NCBI GenBank assembly: GCA_949316495.1
Contig: OX439003.1
Location: 41,814,725 to 41,878,724 of the forward strand
Source of the DNA: Amphiduros pacificus
Taxonomy: Eukaryota; Annelida; Polychaeta; Phyllodocida; Hesionidae
DNA: 64,000 nt
Direction: 5' to 3'
Shown: piece after piece, positions 26,086 to 48,080 of the stretch
Layout of the letters: each line of letters starts with the position of its first letter
Numbering within the stretch: the first letter of the stretch is position 1
The notes under the pieces: model-generated
Database searches by the model: none
What the model was told of the DNA's origin: nothing
The model's input: only the letters and a program-made list of their open reading frames with translations
Program-made: the position numbers and the translations under genes

Positions 26086-28628
26086 TTATGGACATTTCTT
26101 CCTGGCGAACTTGATTCACGATACCAATACCATATCTAGAACATATGGGTCAAATTATTGAACACATTGAGGTTATCTTAAATGATTCTTGAATGACATT
26201 TCCCAGGATGCTTTGTCAATTATGATATATAAATATCATCACCTGATCTCAAAGTCTTTCCAATAACTATGTAAGATATGTTTTATTTGTAAATATTTGT
26301 CATTTTGTATTATTTGTTTTCAAATATTATTTGAATTGACCATCATCAGGTGTCAATACTGGTCAAGTGTGAGAACAAAATTGAATCTGTTTGAATATTC
26401 ATTTTTTCTTTCACTATCAGCCCACAACCTGATTTTTATGAACAGGCATAATTGACTCACATGTTCACTAATAACGATAGGGGCTGGCATGAGAAAGAAT
26501 TTGCAAATAAAGGCTGCCTATTACACAAACTTTACCTGAGAGTGGGTAATGTGATATCTGGGACGTCTTGTTAATATTGCAACCCACTTTCAGATCAACT
26601 TTAGAATTCAATTCGGCATATGGACCAAATATATGCATAGATATATTGCACACCATGGCGATGTTTCTTATAAGAATACTTTTGAAAATGGTGAAGTAAA
26701 TCTGTATATTTAATTCTGACAATGGAGCCTTTATGATGTTTGATTGGTTCATTTCCCTTTCGTCTTGGCGTTGAGATCTATTGGAAATAGTCATGTGAAT
26801 ATTTCGTGACAGCTTCTAAAATTGATATATAAAACCAATGTTATGCAACAAATCTCGTATAAGCATTTGAATTGTGCTAACAATAAAAATCGCTATATTT
26901 TAATCACCTCAAAAATTTTGTAAATTGTTAAGAAATCAGCCAAAGGGGCATATTATTCAAGTATAGAGACACCATTGGGATAATTTTGTAAATGTTAATC
27001 CCCATCTGAATAGATCTCTCCTGGTCTGGCAGTTTCTCTTATAAAAAAACAACACATCATGTGAATACTTATTCATATATCTCAGAAGATAGATTGCATA
27101 GTGCACATATTTTAAAAGACAAAAAATGTTGGGTTTAATTTTATTACAAAAATAAATTACAATATGACAAAGTATGAAATGTTATTTACATGCGATTATG
27201 ATACATTTTAATGATATAAAATATATCTACACGATACGATGATGTGCATTCACAATTGTACACATAAAATATTAATAAAATAACTTTTGTAAATGTAAAA
27301 CTAAAATTCACTTGTTCCCATTGTTAATCATGCTATCCACTTCTTTTCTATTCACTTGGATATAATAATAAAAATAGGTGAGGTAATCCTGATGAACCGA
27401 TTCTTATATCATAGAGTCAGATCGGAACAGGTTTGGAGTGCTAGTTTAATCTCATTCATGTTTATCTCATTCATGCTTGTCTCATTCATGTTTATCTTAT
27501 TCATTTATGTCACATATTCATATTATCGTCCATCAGAAAAAGCAGCATATATTCAGTATGAGATTGCCCATATTTACATGGGTACAGATACAATCAGGTA
27601 AACATCTCACTTTCTTACTGTGATAACATCATATTAGATATTTATTGATTGGTTTATCTGTTGTCACTTAAATATGCATATAGTCACCGTGTATTTTTAT
27701 CATGTTTTTCTATCGCATACATCAGAAATAGAAACTAAACCGGATCCAATTTAAACAAATAATGTCCGGCGCTTCATACATTTAATTATGATGAATTATT
27801 TTAAGTTGCTTCTTAAAGATATCGTCTTATCCTGTAAAATTCTGACTTAAAGCTTATGAAACTTAAAACTTCTCGTTTCATCAGTCATGCAAGAAACCAA
27901 CTTGTTTCTCTTTTTCTTTAGATCCTTCAAATACGTTATAATATATCACAAAGATACATGTTCAGAAAGTTACACATTCGAGGTAACTGGAATAAACGCT
28001 TGACTATTCAATTATTGTGTCAAAGGTCAATTCATTTAAAATCCATTGTACTCTTGTTTACAGGATACCAGAGTAAAAAGTTTTAAATTTAATCATTGAT
28101 CATTATTTTGATTTACTTTAACATTTACCATTATTTCAATATTCTTATTTACTTTTGCAACTATGTTATTTTGATATGTCAGGAGATGCAATTATTGAGA
28201 GATATGACGAAAGCTAACTTAACTTAATACACCTCTCATATATTTCCGCAGCATATCATTATGCTTATCTGACCAATAACAGTTTTGTCTGGAGTAAGTT
28301 GTTCAGTTAAAAATAAATGAGACATAAAATGGCAAATGTGCTGAATTGCATAATCTTAATGCATGGGTTCAATCGGTAGATTGCTTAAATTTGAAGTCTT
28401 ATGACACAAAACGTCTAAATATTTGTTTCTACCAGGTGGCAACACCAATGTCTGGGCATAACAATATGCATGACAGATTTTGGTTCCGGTTTATTACGTG
28501 TTTGGCATGTTAGCTGACACAAAAGTTGAACATTCCAACTCTGAAGATTCCACAACATAAAAAAATTGGTGTAAATTGCACATTTTTGTCTTGCTCATAA
28601 TCAAAAGACTTCAGCGAAGGTCATTGAG
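26086..28628. other. Intergenic; no gene supported
   Basis: Between the CRAL-TRIO gene and the stop of the collagen-like gene, both minus strand. The minus open frame at 26468-26794 shows no domain. A short run of 'ctcattcatgttt' repeats lies at 27445-27505. A minus-strand AATAAA at 28490-28495 is a good poly(A) signal for the collagen-like gene, 134 bases past its stop. Confidence 0.45.
28490..28495 (-). terminator. Poly(A) signal AATAAA
   Basis: Canonical hexamer on the minus strand, 134 bases downstream of the stop codon of the collagen-like membrane protein gene. The position is typical for a short 3'UTR. Confidence 0.45.
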
Positions 28629-37607
<8,979 letters not shown>

Positions 37608-37631
37608 TTTATATGATTATTTATGTCCTTC

Positions 37632-38039
37632 CTGAAAGAAAATTGGGAAAATTATAAAGGTATATGTACATTGGTGAAAATAATATTCAAGCTATATTGT
37701 TTTATTATGATAATTATTATTGATTTTGGTGTACATTATTCATATCTTGTAATATAATTTTAAGATTAATACTAAAGTCGTTGTATAATCAAGTGATTAA
37801 ATAGCGCTATATACCAGCTGTCCATTATCAAATATTGATGCTGGAGAAAATTAATCGATGGCAGCCAATTAAAGCAATTAAATTGGTTGTACGATCACAT
37901 CACATAACAACACAGAATTATAACGATCTAAATGATACATAAACAGTATTGCCATTGGTCACTGTAAACTACCAAATTAACAGCATTTTCATTGGTCTAT
38001 ATGAGTGATAAAATAACAGCATTGTCATTTATCAATGAA
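37632..38039. other. Upstream intron or promoter flank of the collagen-like gene
   Basis: Reading the minus strand, TTTTCTTTCAG ends at 37632, 25 bases above the start codon, and is a strong acceptor. The 5'UTR is therefore probably split, with a non-coding exon further right that I could not locate. Confidence 0.5.
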
Positions 38040-38400
38040 GACTATAACATTAACAGCATTGCCATTAGCCTATAAGAAGGTCATACATTAACAGCATTGT
38101 CACTGGCCTATAAGAAGGTCATACATAACAACATTGTCACTGGCCTATAAGAAGGTCATACATTAACAGCATTGTCACTGGCCTATAAGAAGGTCATACA
38201 TAACAACATTGTCATTGGCCTATAAGAAGGTCATACATTAACAGCATTGTCACTGGCCTATAAGAAGGTCATACATAACAACATTGTCATTGGCCTATAA
38301 GAAGGTCATACATAACAACATTGTCATTGGTCCATAGAGGTCATAAAATACCAGCATTGTCATTGGTGCGTGTGGGTCATACACAAACAACATGTCATCA
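38040..38400. repeat. ~36-38-bp minisatellite (about 9 units)
   Basis: The unit 'cattgtcactggcctataag' plus 'aaggtcatacattaacag' alternates with a slightly shorter variant (cataacaa). The left units are more diverged. Confidence 0.88.
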
Positions 38401-39845
38401 ACTTGGGTCAAATTAAATAAGACTGTCATAAGCGTTAAGACCCTCCGATAGTCAAGGGCATCGATTAATAATCTAATTAAATAACGTGTTATGTTTTTTA
38501 GGGTGACAATATCTAAGATCTATTTAATAGCGCACATACGTCCTGAGGTATGATATATGACCCATACCATTTCCTTTATAATCAGTATGCTGTCGTTCTT
38601 GTCCAGTTGTCACAAAAGCCTTCATGCAAAACCCAGGTCATTGCGATGACCATTTCAGTTACCTAAATAGCTTCTGACTGTATACGTCCACGGGATCATA
38701 TAAAAGACAAATCTATATTCGCTTATCGGTTTAACTGCTTTTACAATCACAAGATTATAAACTAATTTTATTAAATATTCAAAGTATTTTCTCAGTCTAG
38801 TTTTATCAATAAAACACAAGGTATAAAAGCACCAAATATGTGTGCCGTATATAATTTCCCTATCTTGTCACGCAGCTGTTGTGCCAGCGTATATGCTTGA
38901 GGCAGGTAATGAAGTTAAAGATAAAGAATAAAAAAAAAACTGTTAGGCCTTTCCACGGTTGTGACCACTCTGGTAGAGTTTATTTGGCATGTTTGGTCAT
39001 GAATGCTCAAGACTTTACCACACCTTTTTAGATTTGAATCATGTAATCTATCAAAACACTATATGTAGTCTTGTAATGGCAATTAAAGTGAATCAGTTGT
39101 TTGTCTAAAACTGACACATGAAGCGGCGATTGGCAATGCGGCTCTCAAAGAAACTAATATACATTCCACATGTCTCATTTAAAAAAAAGAATAAACACAC
39201 AATTTTAGAACATGTTATCAATATGATAATCATGATAACTCACAATGATATCACAAAACCATACCGGAGACCAGAAGGTAGTTAAATATTTGACCACTTC
39301 AGTGGACAAACGTGATGAGCGCCCATACCTGTACACAATTCCAATTAGGCTATCTAGATCATAGACTCCACGGCTCTTTACACTGCAAACGACTTTTTAA
39401 AGTATACCATAGCATTGCTTACCTTCAAGATGTCGAAAATAGGTGATATTAAAGTATTTGTGCTTGGAAAGAAAGACAGTCAGCGTGTATGCCAGCACAC
39501 ACTGCCGAGTCCATATAAACTCCTGTGTATATTTAGGCTTCACCTGGGCAAAGGGGGACACACATGGAACCGGTTCTTCCATATATGGGCATGGCTCATG
39601 AATATTAAGTAGCATATACAATAGACCCACACTAAGGGGATTTCTAAGTTTTATGACGTTGCGCAAATGACGTGTTCCTCAGGTATTCCTTGTTCACCTC
39701 CGGAGAATCCTTTCAGTTTTGTTAGGTAGTAAGCTTATAAATAAAGCTCTTAGCTTCCGGTCGAAATTGATCACTTTAATTTGATCCGTTCTTAAAATGT
39801 CTCGGAATGATTCATCAAGAAATAAATGGACTGAAATATTAATAT
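38401..39845. other. No gene supported
   Basis: AT-rich spacer upstream of the collagen-like gene. Open frames at 39397-39666 on both strands lack recognisable motifs. A non-coding first exon of the collagen-like gene may lie in this stretch. Confidence 0.4.
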
Positions 39846-40315
39846 ACATAAACTGCCACTGATCATAACGATTCTTAAACTGCCCCCGATCATAACAATT
39901 AAAATGTCCATTGATCATACAATTCTTTAACTGTCCCTGATCATAACGATTCTTAAACTGCCCCCGATCATAACAATTAAAATGTCCATTGATCATACAA
40001 TTCTTTAACTGCCCCTGATCATAACGATTCTTAAACTACCCCCGATTACAACAATTAAAATGTCCATTGATCATACAATTCTTTAACTGTCCCTGATCAT
40101 AACGATTCTTAAACTGCCCCCGATCATAACAATTAAAATGTCCATTGATCATACAATTCTTTAACTGCCCCTGATCATAACGATTCTTAAACTACCCTCG
40201 ATCACAACAATAAAAATGTCCATTGATCATACAATTCTTTAACTGCCCCTGATCATAACGATTCTTAAACTGCCCCCGATCACAACAATTAAAATGTCCA
40301 TTGATTATTATGTAT
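39846..40315. repeat. 78-bp higher-order minisatellite of 26-bp subunits
   Basis: Three 26-bp subunits alternate in fixed order: 'gatcataacgattcttaaac', 'gatcataacaattaaaatgt' and 'gatcatacaattctttaact', each with a short tail. There are nearly six copies of the 78-bp trimer, with few changes. Confidence 0.92.
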
Positions 40316-40469
40316 TTTCATACCATATTGTATGTTCTTAGCGCAACAAAACTAAAAAAAACATCAAGCGAAATTTCAAACCAAGCTCTGCAAACTCAAT
40401 AGAAAGCTCTAACTCTCGATCTTGAACGCTATGAATGGACACAAATATCTACCATCTGAGCCAAATGTC

Positions 40470-40745
40470 CCCATTTAAAGCATTGGTGAAACCTGACTTT
40501 CAGACACATTTTCTTTACATAACATGAATGTTTATACCCTAAACAGTGCTTTTATGTAGTAGTACCCAAAATATTCTCTGTTAACAAATTTCTGTGGCAC
40601 TTGAAAGTTGATCAGTTGTCTGCTAAAACCTACACCAGCAATTGAACACTTTGTCAACAAGCTTTGTTTAGCTGGTATGTGATCTTGTGTAAACACCTAA
40701 TGAGTTACCAGTTGTGCACCTGTCCAGCTTGGGAAACAGGGTGAA
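40470..40745 (-). repeat. Dispersed repeat family R1, inverted copy
   Basis: The reverse complement carries 'aaagcttgttgacaaagtg', 'ttttagcaga', 'cacagaaattt' and 'gggtataaacattcatgtta' in the same order as 9400-9560 and 25850-26050. Confidence 0.6.
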
Positions 40746-40839
40746 GATGTTTTGTACAATTTATCAATTTATTGCCAGGAGTATACTTCAGAACAACATA
40801 AGATTATTTTAATATTATTTGAATCAATGAAATAACTCA

Positions 40840-41430
40840 TGGCCGTGAAAAATATTTTATGGTTGTGACAAATATCTTATGGTTGTGAAAGATATATCAT
40901 TTATGGGAAAAGTATACTATTTATTTGAAAAGTATCTTATGCATATGAAAACCTTTCTGGATGCATGGAATCCCCCTTAACTTGAAGGCCGTGATATTGA
41001 AAAAGTGACATTAAACCCTTTGATCACTGGTTTGGCCTTAAATCACAATGACTTTGAATGGCAAAACTGTGAATGCTGATAATTGGTATCAGTAAAATTT
41101 ATGATATGACCCTCTTTGATGAAATTTGGGGTTTTTCACACCATTGAATGGGAAGACATCAAAGGCTGCATGGATTCCACCTTAAAAGCTGGGCTGTATA
41201 GAATTTTTTTAAACTTTTTTTTGCAAACATATATAATATAAAAAATAACGATTTCTTCATTTATAACTTCATAAATATTCATCCGTTTTTAATAAATTTA
41301 CCACCAAAAGAAAGCCAAGAAAAGGCACTATCATCATGATAAGTATTATCTTCCAATTCATTCTCTAAATAGTGGAAAAAATGGCCAAAAATGTGTTGCT
41401 CCAATTTTGACAATTGGTAAACAACACCTC
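40840..41430 (+). repeat. Dispersed repeat family R2, copy 1
   Basis: It is close to 54670-55200: 'gcatggaatcccccttaact', 'tttgatcactggtttggcct', 'gaatgctgataattggtatc' and 'ttcacaccattgaatgggaa' recur in order with few substitutions, so both copies are fairly young. No coding frame was seen. An inverted fragment lies at 60285-60415. Confidence 0.8.
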
Positions 41431-43128
41431 CTATGACTTATGGAGCCCCCTGACAGTTCAAAGGTCAAGGTCACACAACACACTTCCTGTTTAGTCCTGG
41501 CAGTACTTGGTGGTCACAAAAAATCATAATTCTCAGGGCAGATGTTCTTTAGTGGATTTCAGATAGATAGCCTGTATGTATGTCAATTTTAAGATCATAT
41601 ATTGTTTTCAGATACCTTAAACCACTGTAAAATTGCCTGCAACTTTCCAGGTTTCACCAATGCTTTAAGCATTCTTACAGAAAGAATTACAATACCCAAG
41701 CTGCGACATCTGGTGGACATACTAACCTCTGGTGGAAGTTGTCACAGCTTGGCTTACAATAGTAAAAAGTTGCTGATTAAAGTGTCTTTTAATTTCAATC
41801 AGTTTATTTCATGCATAACAGTCTATTTTTTTCAAGAAGCCCAAAATGTGTTTTATTGTCTTAGTGCATTTTTGCCAAAATAGTATTGAATTCATTTCAC
41901 ATCGTACAAAAAGGCAGTCAACATATCAGCTGTAAAATGTCTACAATTCTATCCCAGCATGTATTTTATATTACACAAGAAACACCTGGCGGATACACAT
42001 ACACCTTGCTAAATGCATAGCATTTATCGTAATTTAAATTAGCAACACCCCTATATGAGGGCTCCCTTTCCGAGATATTAGTAGATACAATTCAATGTCT
42101 CCACAATAAATATTAACTTTCTTTTTATTACAAAGAAGTACCATTTCATCAGATAACTTATCCAATCTTCTTGTGAACGTAATTACATGTATTACTCTAA
42201 TTCTCCTTAAAGCACCAAAAACAATGGTTCAAAATTCTGTCCGGACATTCCAGACTGTTTCAAGTCTCAAACAATTTTTATATGATGTATTAAATACATT
42301 TTGTACGACATTAAAGTAGTTAAGTGCTCTGAGGCCACCAAGTCTGCATTTACAATATCCGCATATAAATATATGAAGGTCAAACAAATTCTTGTCATAT
42401 CTACAGTGACACAAGTATTTCATGCATACACACACCTGTTAAAATATTGCTGCCCTTGTCTCAGGATATAAATTTTAAAGAGCGTTTGGAAAAGACACAA
42501 ATGTCTCCACACGACCTTAACCGTTGCAATATGTTTATCAATTCTTTGGAAATTATTTATTGTAACGTGGTATAAACTAGAGGCCTTGTGACAAATACCA
42601 TAAACAGTACCATAATAATCTGTGGTGTCAACACTAATAGTATACATGGCTACAGTCAGATTCCTTGATACTATATACCTGATATACATTGCATTGGGAT
42701 ATGAATTTACCCCTGGTGGGAATCGTCCTTGTGGGGAATCTGTGTTCTGTGTCGGCAGTACAGCAGAGAATAAAATGACACCATCTGGTGTTAAATTCAC
42801 ATGATGTGTGGATATAAAACCAATCTTACTTTATATTCTTTTGATCTGCCAAAATAAATAAATCAGATTAGAAAAAAACCTGTTTGGAAATATCAAAATG
42901 AATTATTAAATGGCTCCAGTTGGTTGAGAATTGTTACTAACAAAATGAATATGGCCTAAAATAACATCAATGTTGCCAACTATAACTCATAATATAATTG
43001 ATGCGCTCAGAAGCCTTACGAATAAACAAACTCAATACCTTTTATATGACACAGTCCCATTAGAGGGAACAAGCAAATGAACAAAACAAGAGATAAACAT
43101 AGGCATCAGAGATGCATCAACCCTCAGC
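41431..43128. other. No gene supported; partial repeat similarity
   Basis: 41690-41860 resembles 10200-10380 (shared 'atttcaatcagttta' and neighbours). The minus open frame at 42420-42800 has unbiased composition and no known motif, and is not called. Confidence 0.4.
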
Positions 43129-44498
43129 CCTGGTAACTCATTGCACAACATTCGCTCCACACAATATTTGTGAACAAATTTTTCATGAAGCTGCTATTAT
43201 TTGTTCTTAAGTTATTGCAATGACGTGGATTTGACATGATTGTCCCTATGACCTTGAAAAGTAGGTGAAGGTCATGTTCCATCAAGAGAAGTCTGAGGTC
43301 TTCACCAGATGCTTATGTGTGTCAAGTCTCATAAATCTGCCATCATTCGTTCTCGAGTTATAGCAATGATAGGGATTTCACATAATTGTACCTGTGACCT
43401 TGAAAAGTAGGTGAAGGTCATGTTCCATACAAAAATGTCTGAGGTTTTCATCAGATGCTTATGCGTGTCAAGTTTCTTGAAGCTGCCATCATTTGTTCTC
43501 GAGTTATCGCGATGACAAGGATGATTTCACATAATTGTCCCTGTGACCTTGAAAAGTAGGTGAAGGTCATGTTTTATAGAAACAATTCTGAGGTCTTCAC
43601 CAGATGCTTATGGGTGTCCAATCTCATAAAGCTGCCATCATTTGTTCTTGAGTTATGCAATTCTTGGGATTTCAGATAATTGTCCCTGTGACCTTGAAAA
43701 ATAGGTCAAGGTCACCGTCCATCGAACTCGTCCGAGGTTTTCACCAGGTGCTTATATGTGTCAAGTTTCATGAAGCTGCCATCATTTGTTCTCGAGTTAT
43801 CGCGATGACAAGATGATTTCACATAATTGTCCCTGTGACCTTGAAAAGTAGGTGAAGGTCATGTTTCATAGGAAAAATTCGGAGGTCTTTACCAGATGCT
43901 TATGTGTGTCAAATCTCATAAAGCTGCCATCATTCGTTCTTGAGTTATTGTGAATCTTGGGATTTCACATAATTGTCCCTGTGACCTTGAAAAATAGGTC
44001 AAGGTCACCGTCCATCGAACTCGTCCGAGGTTTTCACCAGGTGCTTATATGTGTCAAGTTTCATGAAGCTGCCATCATTTGTTCTCGAGTTATCGCGATG
44101 ACAAGATGATTTCACATAATTGTCCCTGTGACCTTGAAAAGTAGGTGAAGGTCATGTTTCATAGGAAAAATTCGGAGGTCTTTACCAGATGCTTATGTGT
44201 GTCAAATCTCATAAAGCTGCCATCATTCGTTCTTGAGTTATTGTGAATCTTGGGATTTCACATAATTGTCCCTGTGACCTTGAAAAATAGGTCAAGGTCG
44301 CCGTCCATCGAACTCGTCCGAGGTTTTTACCAGATGCATATGTGTGGCAAGTTTCATGAAGCTGCCATCATTTGTTCTTGAGTTACCGCGATGACAAGGA
44401 TGTTCGCTACAGACATACAGACATACAGACATACATACATACCCACGCCAGGAGTACTGCAATACCCTCAGCCTGATTACATCAGGGGCTGAGGGTAA
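43129..44498. mobile_element. Non-autonomous TIR element built of ~147-bp tandem units
   Basis: The left end has ACCCTCAGCCCTGG and the right end CAGGGGCTGAGGGT, an inverted pair. Inside are eight units of about 147 bp, each marked by 'ctgtgaccttgaaaa', 'tgcttatgtgtgtcaa' and 'aagctgccatcatt'. The last four form two nearly identical 295-bp dimers (from about 43711 and 44006), indicating recent expansion. The right end has a (CAGA/CATA)n run followed by a hairpin, TACCCTCAGCCTGA with TCAGGGGCTGAGGGTA. No coding capacity. The superfamily is not assigned. Confidence 0.75.
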
Positions 44499-45750
44499 AA
44501 ACAGACTTGGTTCCTTGAAAACCAAGTAAAGGTTAAAATAGAGAATCAAATAAATACCTGTCTATACCGGCATATTTGGCACACATATTATGGCGAACTG
44601 TTGGTAAAATGCACTTAACATTGATCTCATTTGTTCCAAACGTTAAGAATTTTGCAACACTTTTTGCCTTAAATTTGCATGAACATATCTTTTTTTTTTC
44701 TTTTTCTTCTTTTTTTGATGAAATGAAATGAGTAAATCATGGTGTTTTTTTCTTGATATTTTAACTTATATATGTGCTTGTTTTAGAGACAGTACTTTAC
44801 GCAAGTCTGTACAGCCATGCATGGAGATTGCCCTTTATCGCCGCCATGCCAACTGCAAGGCTATTTGATACACTTAATAACTGGGAGGTCATTTGATACA
44901 GTTGATAACTCCAAGGTCATTAGATACAGTTGATAATTTTTCAATGTACACGTAGTCTTTCTAAGAAAAAATTCTTAGTGGCAGAGTAATAATTATTTCG
45001 ATCGATACATTTAACTTTACCATGATTTTAGAATTTCATACAGTAATCGTGGGTCAGCTAAATAACTCATGTCAACCTATCAGCCATCTCCTAGTCATGT
45101 TGTTACATAATAACTGAGGGATGAAAGCTAAACTCACAACCTGGGAATGCTATAATTTTCTGATAACGGTTTTTTAAGTTTTATATGTTTTATTGACACA
45201 AAATGTTAGTGATAAATCTTCCCATGACGGCATGTGTGATGGTAAATGCATGAGATCAGTTATATCATATATGCTATTCATTCTTTGAATGCATTTGTGA
45301 AAATATCCATAATTTGAATTGCATTTAAAAAAAATCAATGTCAGTCCTCTTAAATAAATATATGTGATCAAATGGAGATTTTTTTTTATTATCAGCTTAA
45401 TATTAACGATTTGAAGGTTTCAGGTTTAATATTCGCTAGGGGGTGTGACCCATAGAGAACCGCATTAGCTTCCAGCCTCTCACAACACGTGGACCACTGC
45501 ACGTGCAGGGATACCAATGCGTACGCAAATATGATGATATATCAAGAGAGGAAACAAAAATCTATGCATTTCCCGACCTTTCGAGGCATATGATGTTGTA
45601 AACTGTGCAAACGACTGCTTTCCTTCCAAATTTGTATCTGGCCATCTTCTAAAATGTATCAGCTTGTGTTCCGATATTGTGATGTTCCAAAAATATATTA
45701 GGAAAGATACTTTATTTTGTTATAAAGTCAGCCGAAGGCATACAAAAAAA
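44499..45750. other. No gene supported
   Basis: AT-rich spacer with T-rich runs near 44680-44750. No exon, RNA or repeat array was recognised. Confidence 0.45.
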
Positions 45751-45933
45751 ATTCAGATCACTTTGGTGCCCGGAAGTAATTGGTAGCTCAAAGAGTTATA
45801 AAACGTCACAATGCATTTTCACGTGAGGTCATTCAAAACAATACCGACAACATTCAAATATTTTTAACTCGCCAATCAAGATTTAGCATGCACGTGAGAA
45901 GACTGACTTCCGGGCACAAAAGTGATCTGAATT
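45751..45933. mobile_element. 183-bp MITE with 27-bp TIRs
   Basis: The ends are ATTCAGATCACTTT plus gGTGCCCGGAAGT on the left, with the inverted copy ACTTCCGGGCACAAAAGTGATCTGAAT on the right positions 45907-45933. There is one mismatch over 27 bases. A CACGTGA motif recurs inside each half. No coding. The high TIR identity suggests fairly recent insertion. Confidence 0.75.
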
Positions 45934-46259
45934 TTCTGCAGACAGGAAAGTTGATAAAAACATGGAATATATTTAATAATTTGGAATATTTTTCTCTGGA
46001 ATTGTTTTATCATTGTATTCTGCGTGTGCTGTCCAAAGCACACCATTCATAATGCTCTGTATGCTCTACGGTGAGAAATTCCTGAAAAACTTGTTTCATC
46101 TCTTGAAGTATATCATATTTGCACCTCGTGCACGTGCCAACCATTGACATGACGTCACTGACCAGCACGTGCAGTGAATACGCGCTGAAAACTGATGCGG
46201 TTCTCTTTGGTGTGACCTTATCTCTGTACCATCGCGCTGTTTGACTAGTTCTGACACCT

Positions 46260-46600
46260 CAGGGTGGACTAATTGTAGCCAGTAAAGCAAAACAAAATTG
46301 GAGACATTTCAACATGTTCTGTTGGGGCACTGTCATGATCAGTAATACATCCTCCTTCGGCGAGGAGGATGTCCTCCACAAATGCCATGAGGCGTTGATA
46401 AAGATCCACATCTGCAATGTGGAATTCCTAGCTATAATAGGGCAGTAATTTCGCAAGCATGAGGTTGAGATGGATAAGATTTTGCTGGACGGTGAATCTC
46501 TTAACCTTACCATCGTCTATCAAACCCTGCAAAAGGGGTGGCTTTGGAGTTTTCAACCAAGAATGGCCTTCTGCCGTAAAGGGGGCAACATTAGCATCAA
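46260..46600 (-). pseudogene. Interrupted coding-like fragment, unknown family
   Basis: One minus frame has strongly protein-like composition, with segments such as RFTVQQNLIHLNLMLAKLLP and DVDLYQRLMAFVEDILLAEG. It is interrupted and has no intact ends or recognised domain. It is probably a fossil of a mobile element or a processed gene copy. Confidence 0.35.
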
Positions 46601-47779
46601 GAACTAGAGTGTAGAGAAGGTTTTGTCACCAGCTTTCCAACTTGAATGCATTTACTGTTACTCTGGGTCAAGGACCATTTTTCTGGGGCCCTATAGTGGA
46701 AGTTACCATATTTAGTGGGTATATTACAACAAACATCTGGCTAGATTTCTTAGAATTAATCATGTATCACACTGTCACATGGATGGTACACTTGCTCTCT
46801 GTACAAGTGTCTTGATGGTTTACATAGACTGTGAATGGAATTGCATGGGCCGAATACTGCCAATTGTGCCTGGTACAACACAGCTAAAAATGTTATTTAT
46901 CAAAATATGGCCAGATGGCCTTTGCTTTCCCAGTGAATGAAGAAGTGACTAGAAAACAGCAACTGGGTACACAAGTAAAGAGGTCAATTTAATGTGGTGG
47001 GTAGAATGTTACCTGTATATTTGTTGTAAATCACACCACCTGCATCAAATATGTTTTTTCTGTCTAACAATTTAAACACTGTCACGCCCACTTCTCAATA
47101 ATCTCTTTGCATAGTAGACTAAAATTTTCAATGTAAAAGAAAGGGCTTTGGGGACTGAACCCCCCGTGGGTCTGTGGTTATGGGGGCTTTTTGGGGGAAC
47201 TGGAGCCCCCCCCCCCATCCCCCCACTTTTTTTAAACGCCCTAAGGTAATGACGAATATTGGAAAGAGTACTATGGAAAAATATAGCATACCATAAAAAA
47301 TTATTTCAATCAAAATTTACAAACTTATTACAATTACAAAAAAAAAAATATGCCCTTATGGCAGCCATCACACTTTCATTCCTTGTGTTGATCACAGGAA
47401 TTAATCAAAAAGGAAGTGCAGACCGTGCTTCAATTGCAATCATTTTGAGATTTGTTTTGACCATTATGTAATAATTTACTGTGGAATTTGAGAAGGCCAG
47501 GTTCGAAATTGTAGACTGGGCATTAATACGGAAATGAATAAAACACTTGAAAAAAAATTTGGTCTACAACTGGATGGGATGAAAAGCGCAAATAACAAGG
47601 ATAAATGGATAAAGGTTTGAATTGGAGGTTCTTTTGGTCTTGTGTTTAAATTAGTTCATTAAAACATAGGCCAGTGGCCTTGGAGCCAAGTTGAACATTG
47701 CTTTTTCTTAATGTTTGTGGAATATTATCTGAAAATGACTGCAAATTGCTTCATAAATGATTAGAGCAGATTTAAACAG
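46601..47779. other. No gene supported; C/G-rich low-complexity patch
   Basis: A run of G- and C-homopolymers lies at 47155-47228 ('ggggccccccccccccatcc' type). A 40-bp segment at 47231-47270 recurs at 48973-49012. No coding exon was seen. Confidence 0.45.
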
Positions 47780-48080
47780 ATATAATTTCGGTCAATTAAA
47801 ATGTATGTTACATATTGAACGTTATCATTGGCTTATATTTGTCATGTTATTCCAAAAAGGCAGCCTCCTTGACAGCTCAGTGATAGCTATTATTTTTTTC
47901 TTAAAAAGACATGAAAGATGGAAAAAGTTCTGAGCCTAATGGAAGATAGATAGAACTGGTCCCATGAAAACACATCTTACCTACTAATAGCTAAGAACTC
48001 AAACCAGTAGTTTCAGAAAAGATCAAAATTGATGGACAGAATTACAGAATATGTGACCTCCTTACTGCAGAAGCTATGCT
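47780..48080 (+). repeat. Dispersed repeat family R1, copy of the 9600-9925 part
   Basis: It matches the second half of the 9140 copy: 'tatgttacatattg', 'cattggcttatatttg', 'ggcagcctccttgacagct', 'gacagaattggtcc'-like and 'gataagaactc'-like motifs in order. Confidence 0.6.

Noticed and set aside
42420-42800. 126-codon minus frame
   Set aside because: No domain, no signal peptide and no consistent splice borders. The overlapping plus frame is equally open.
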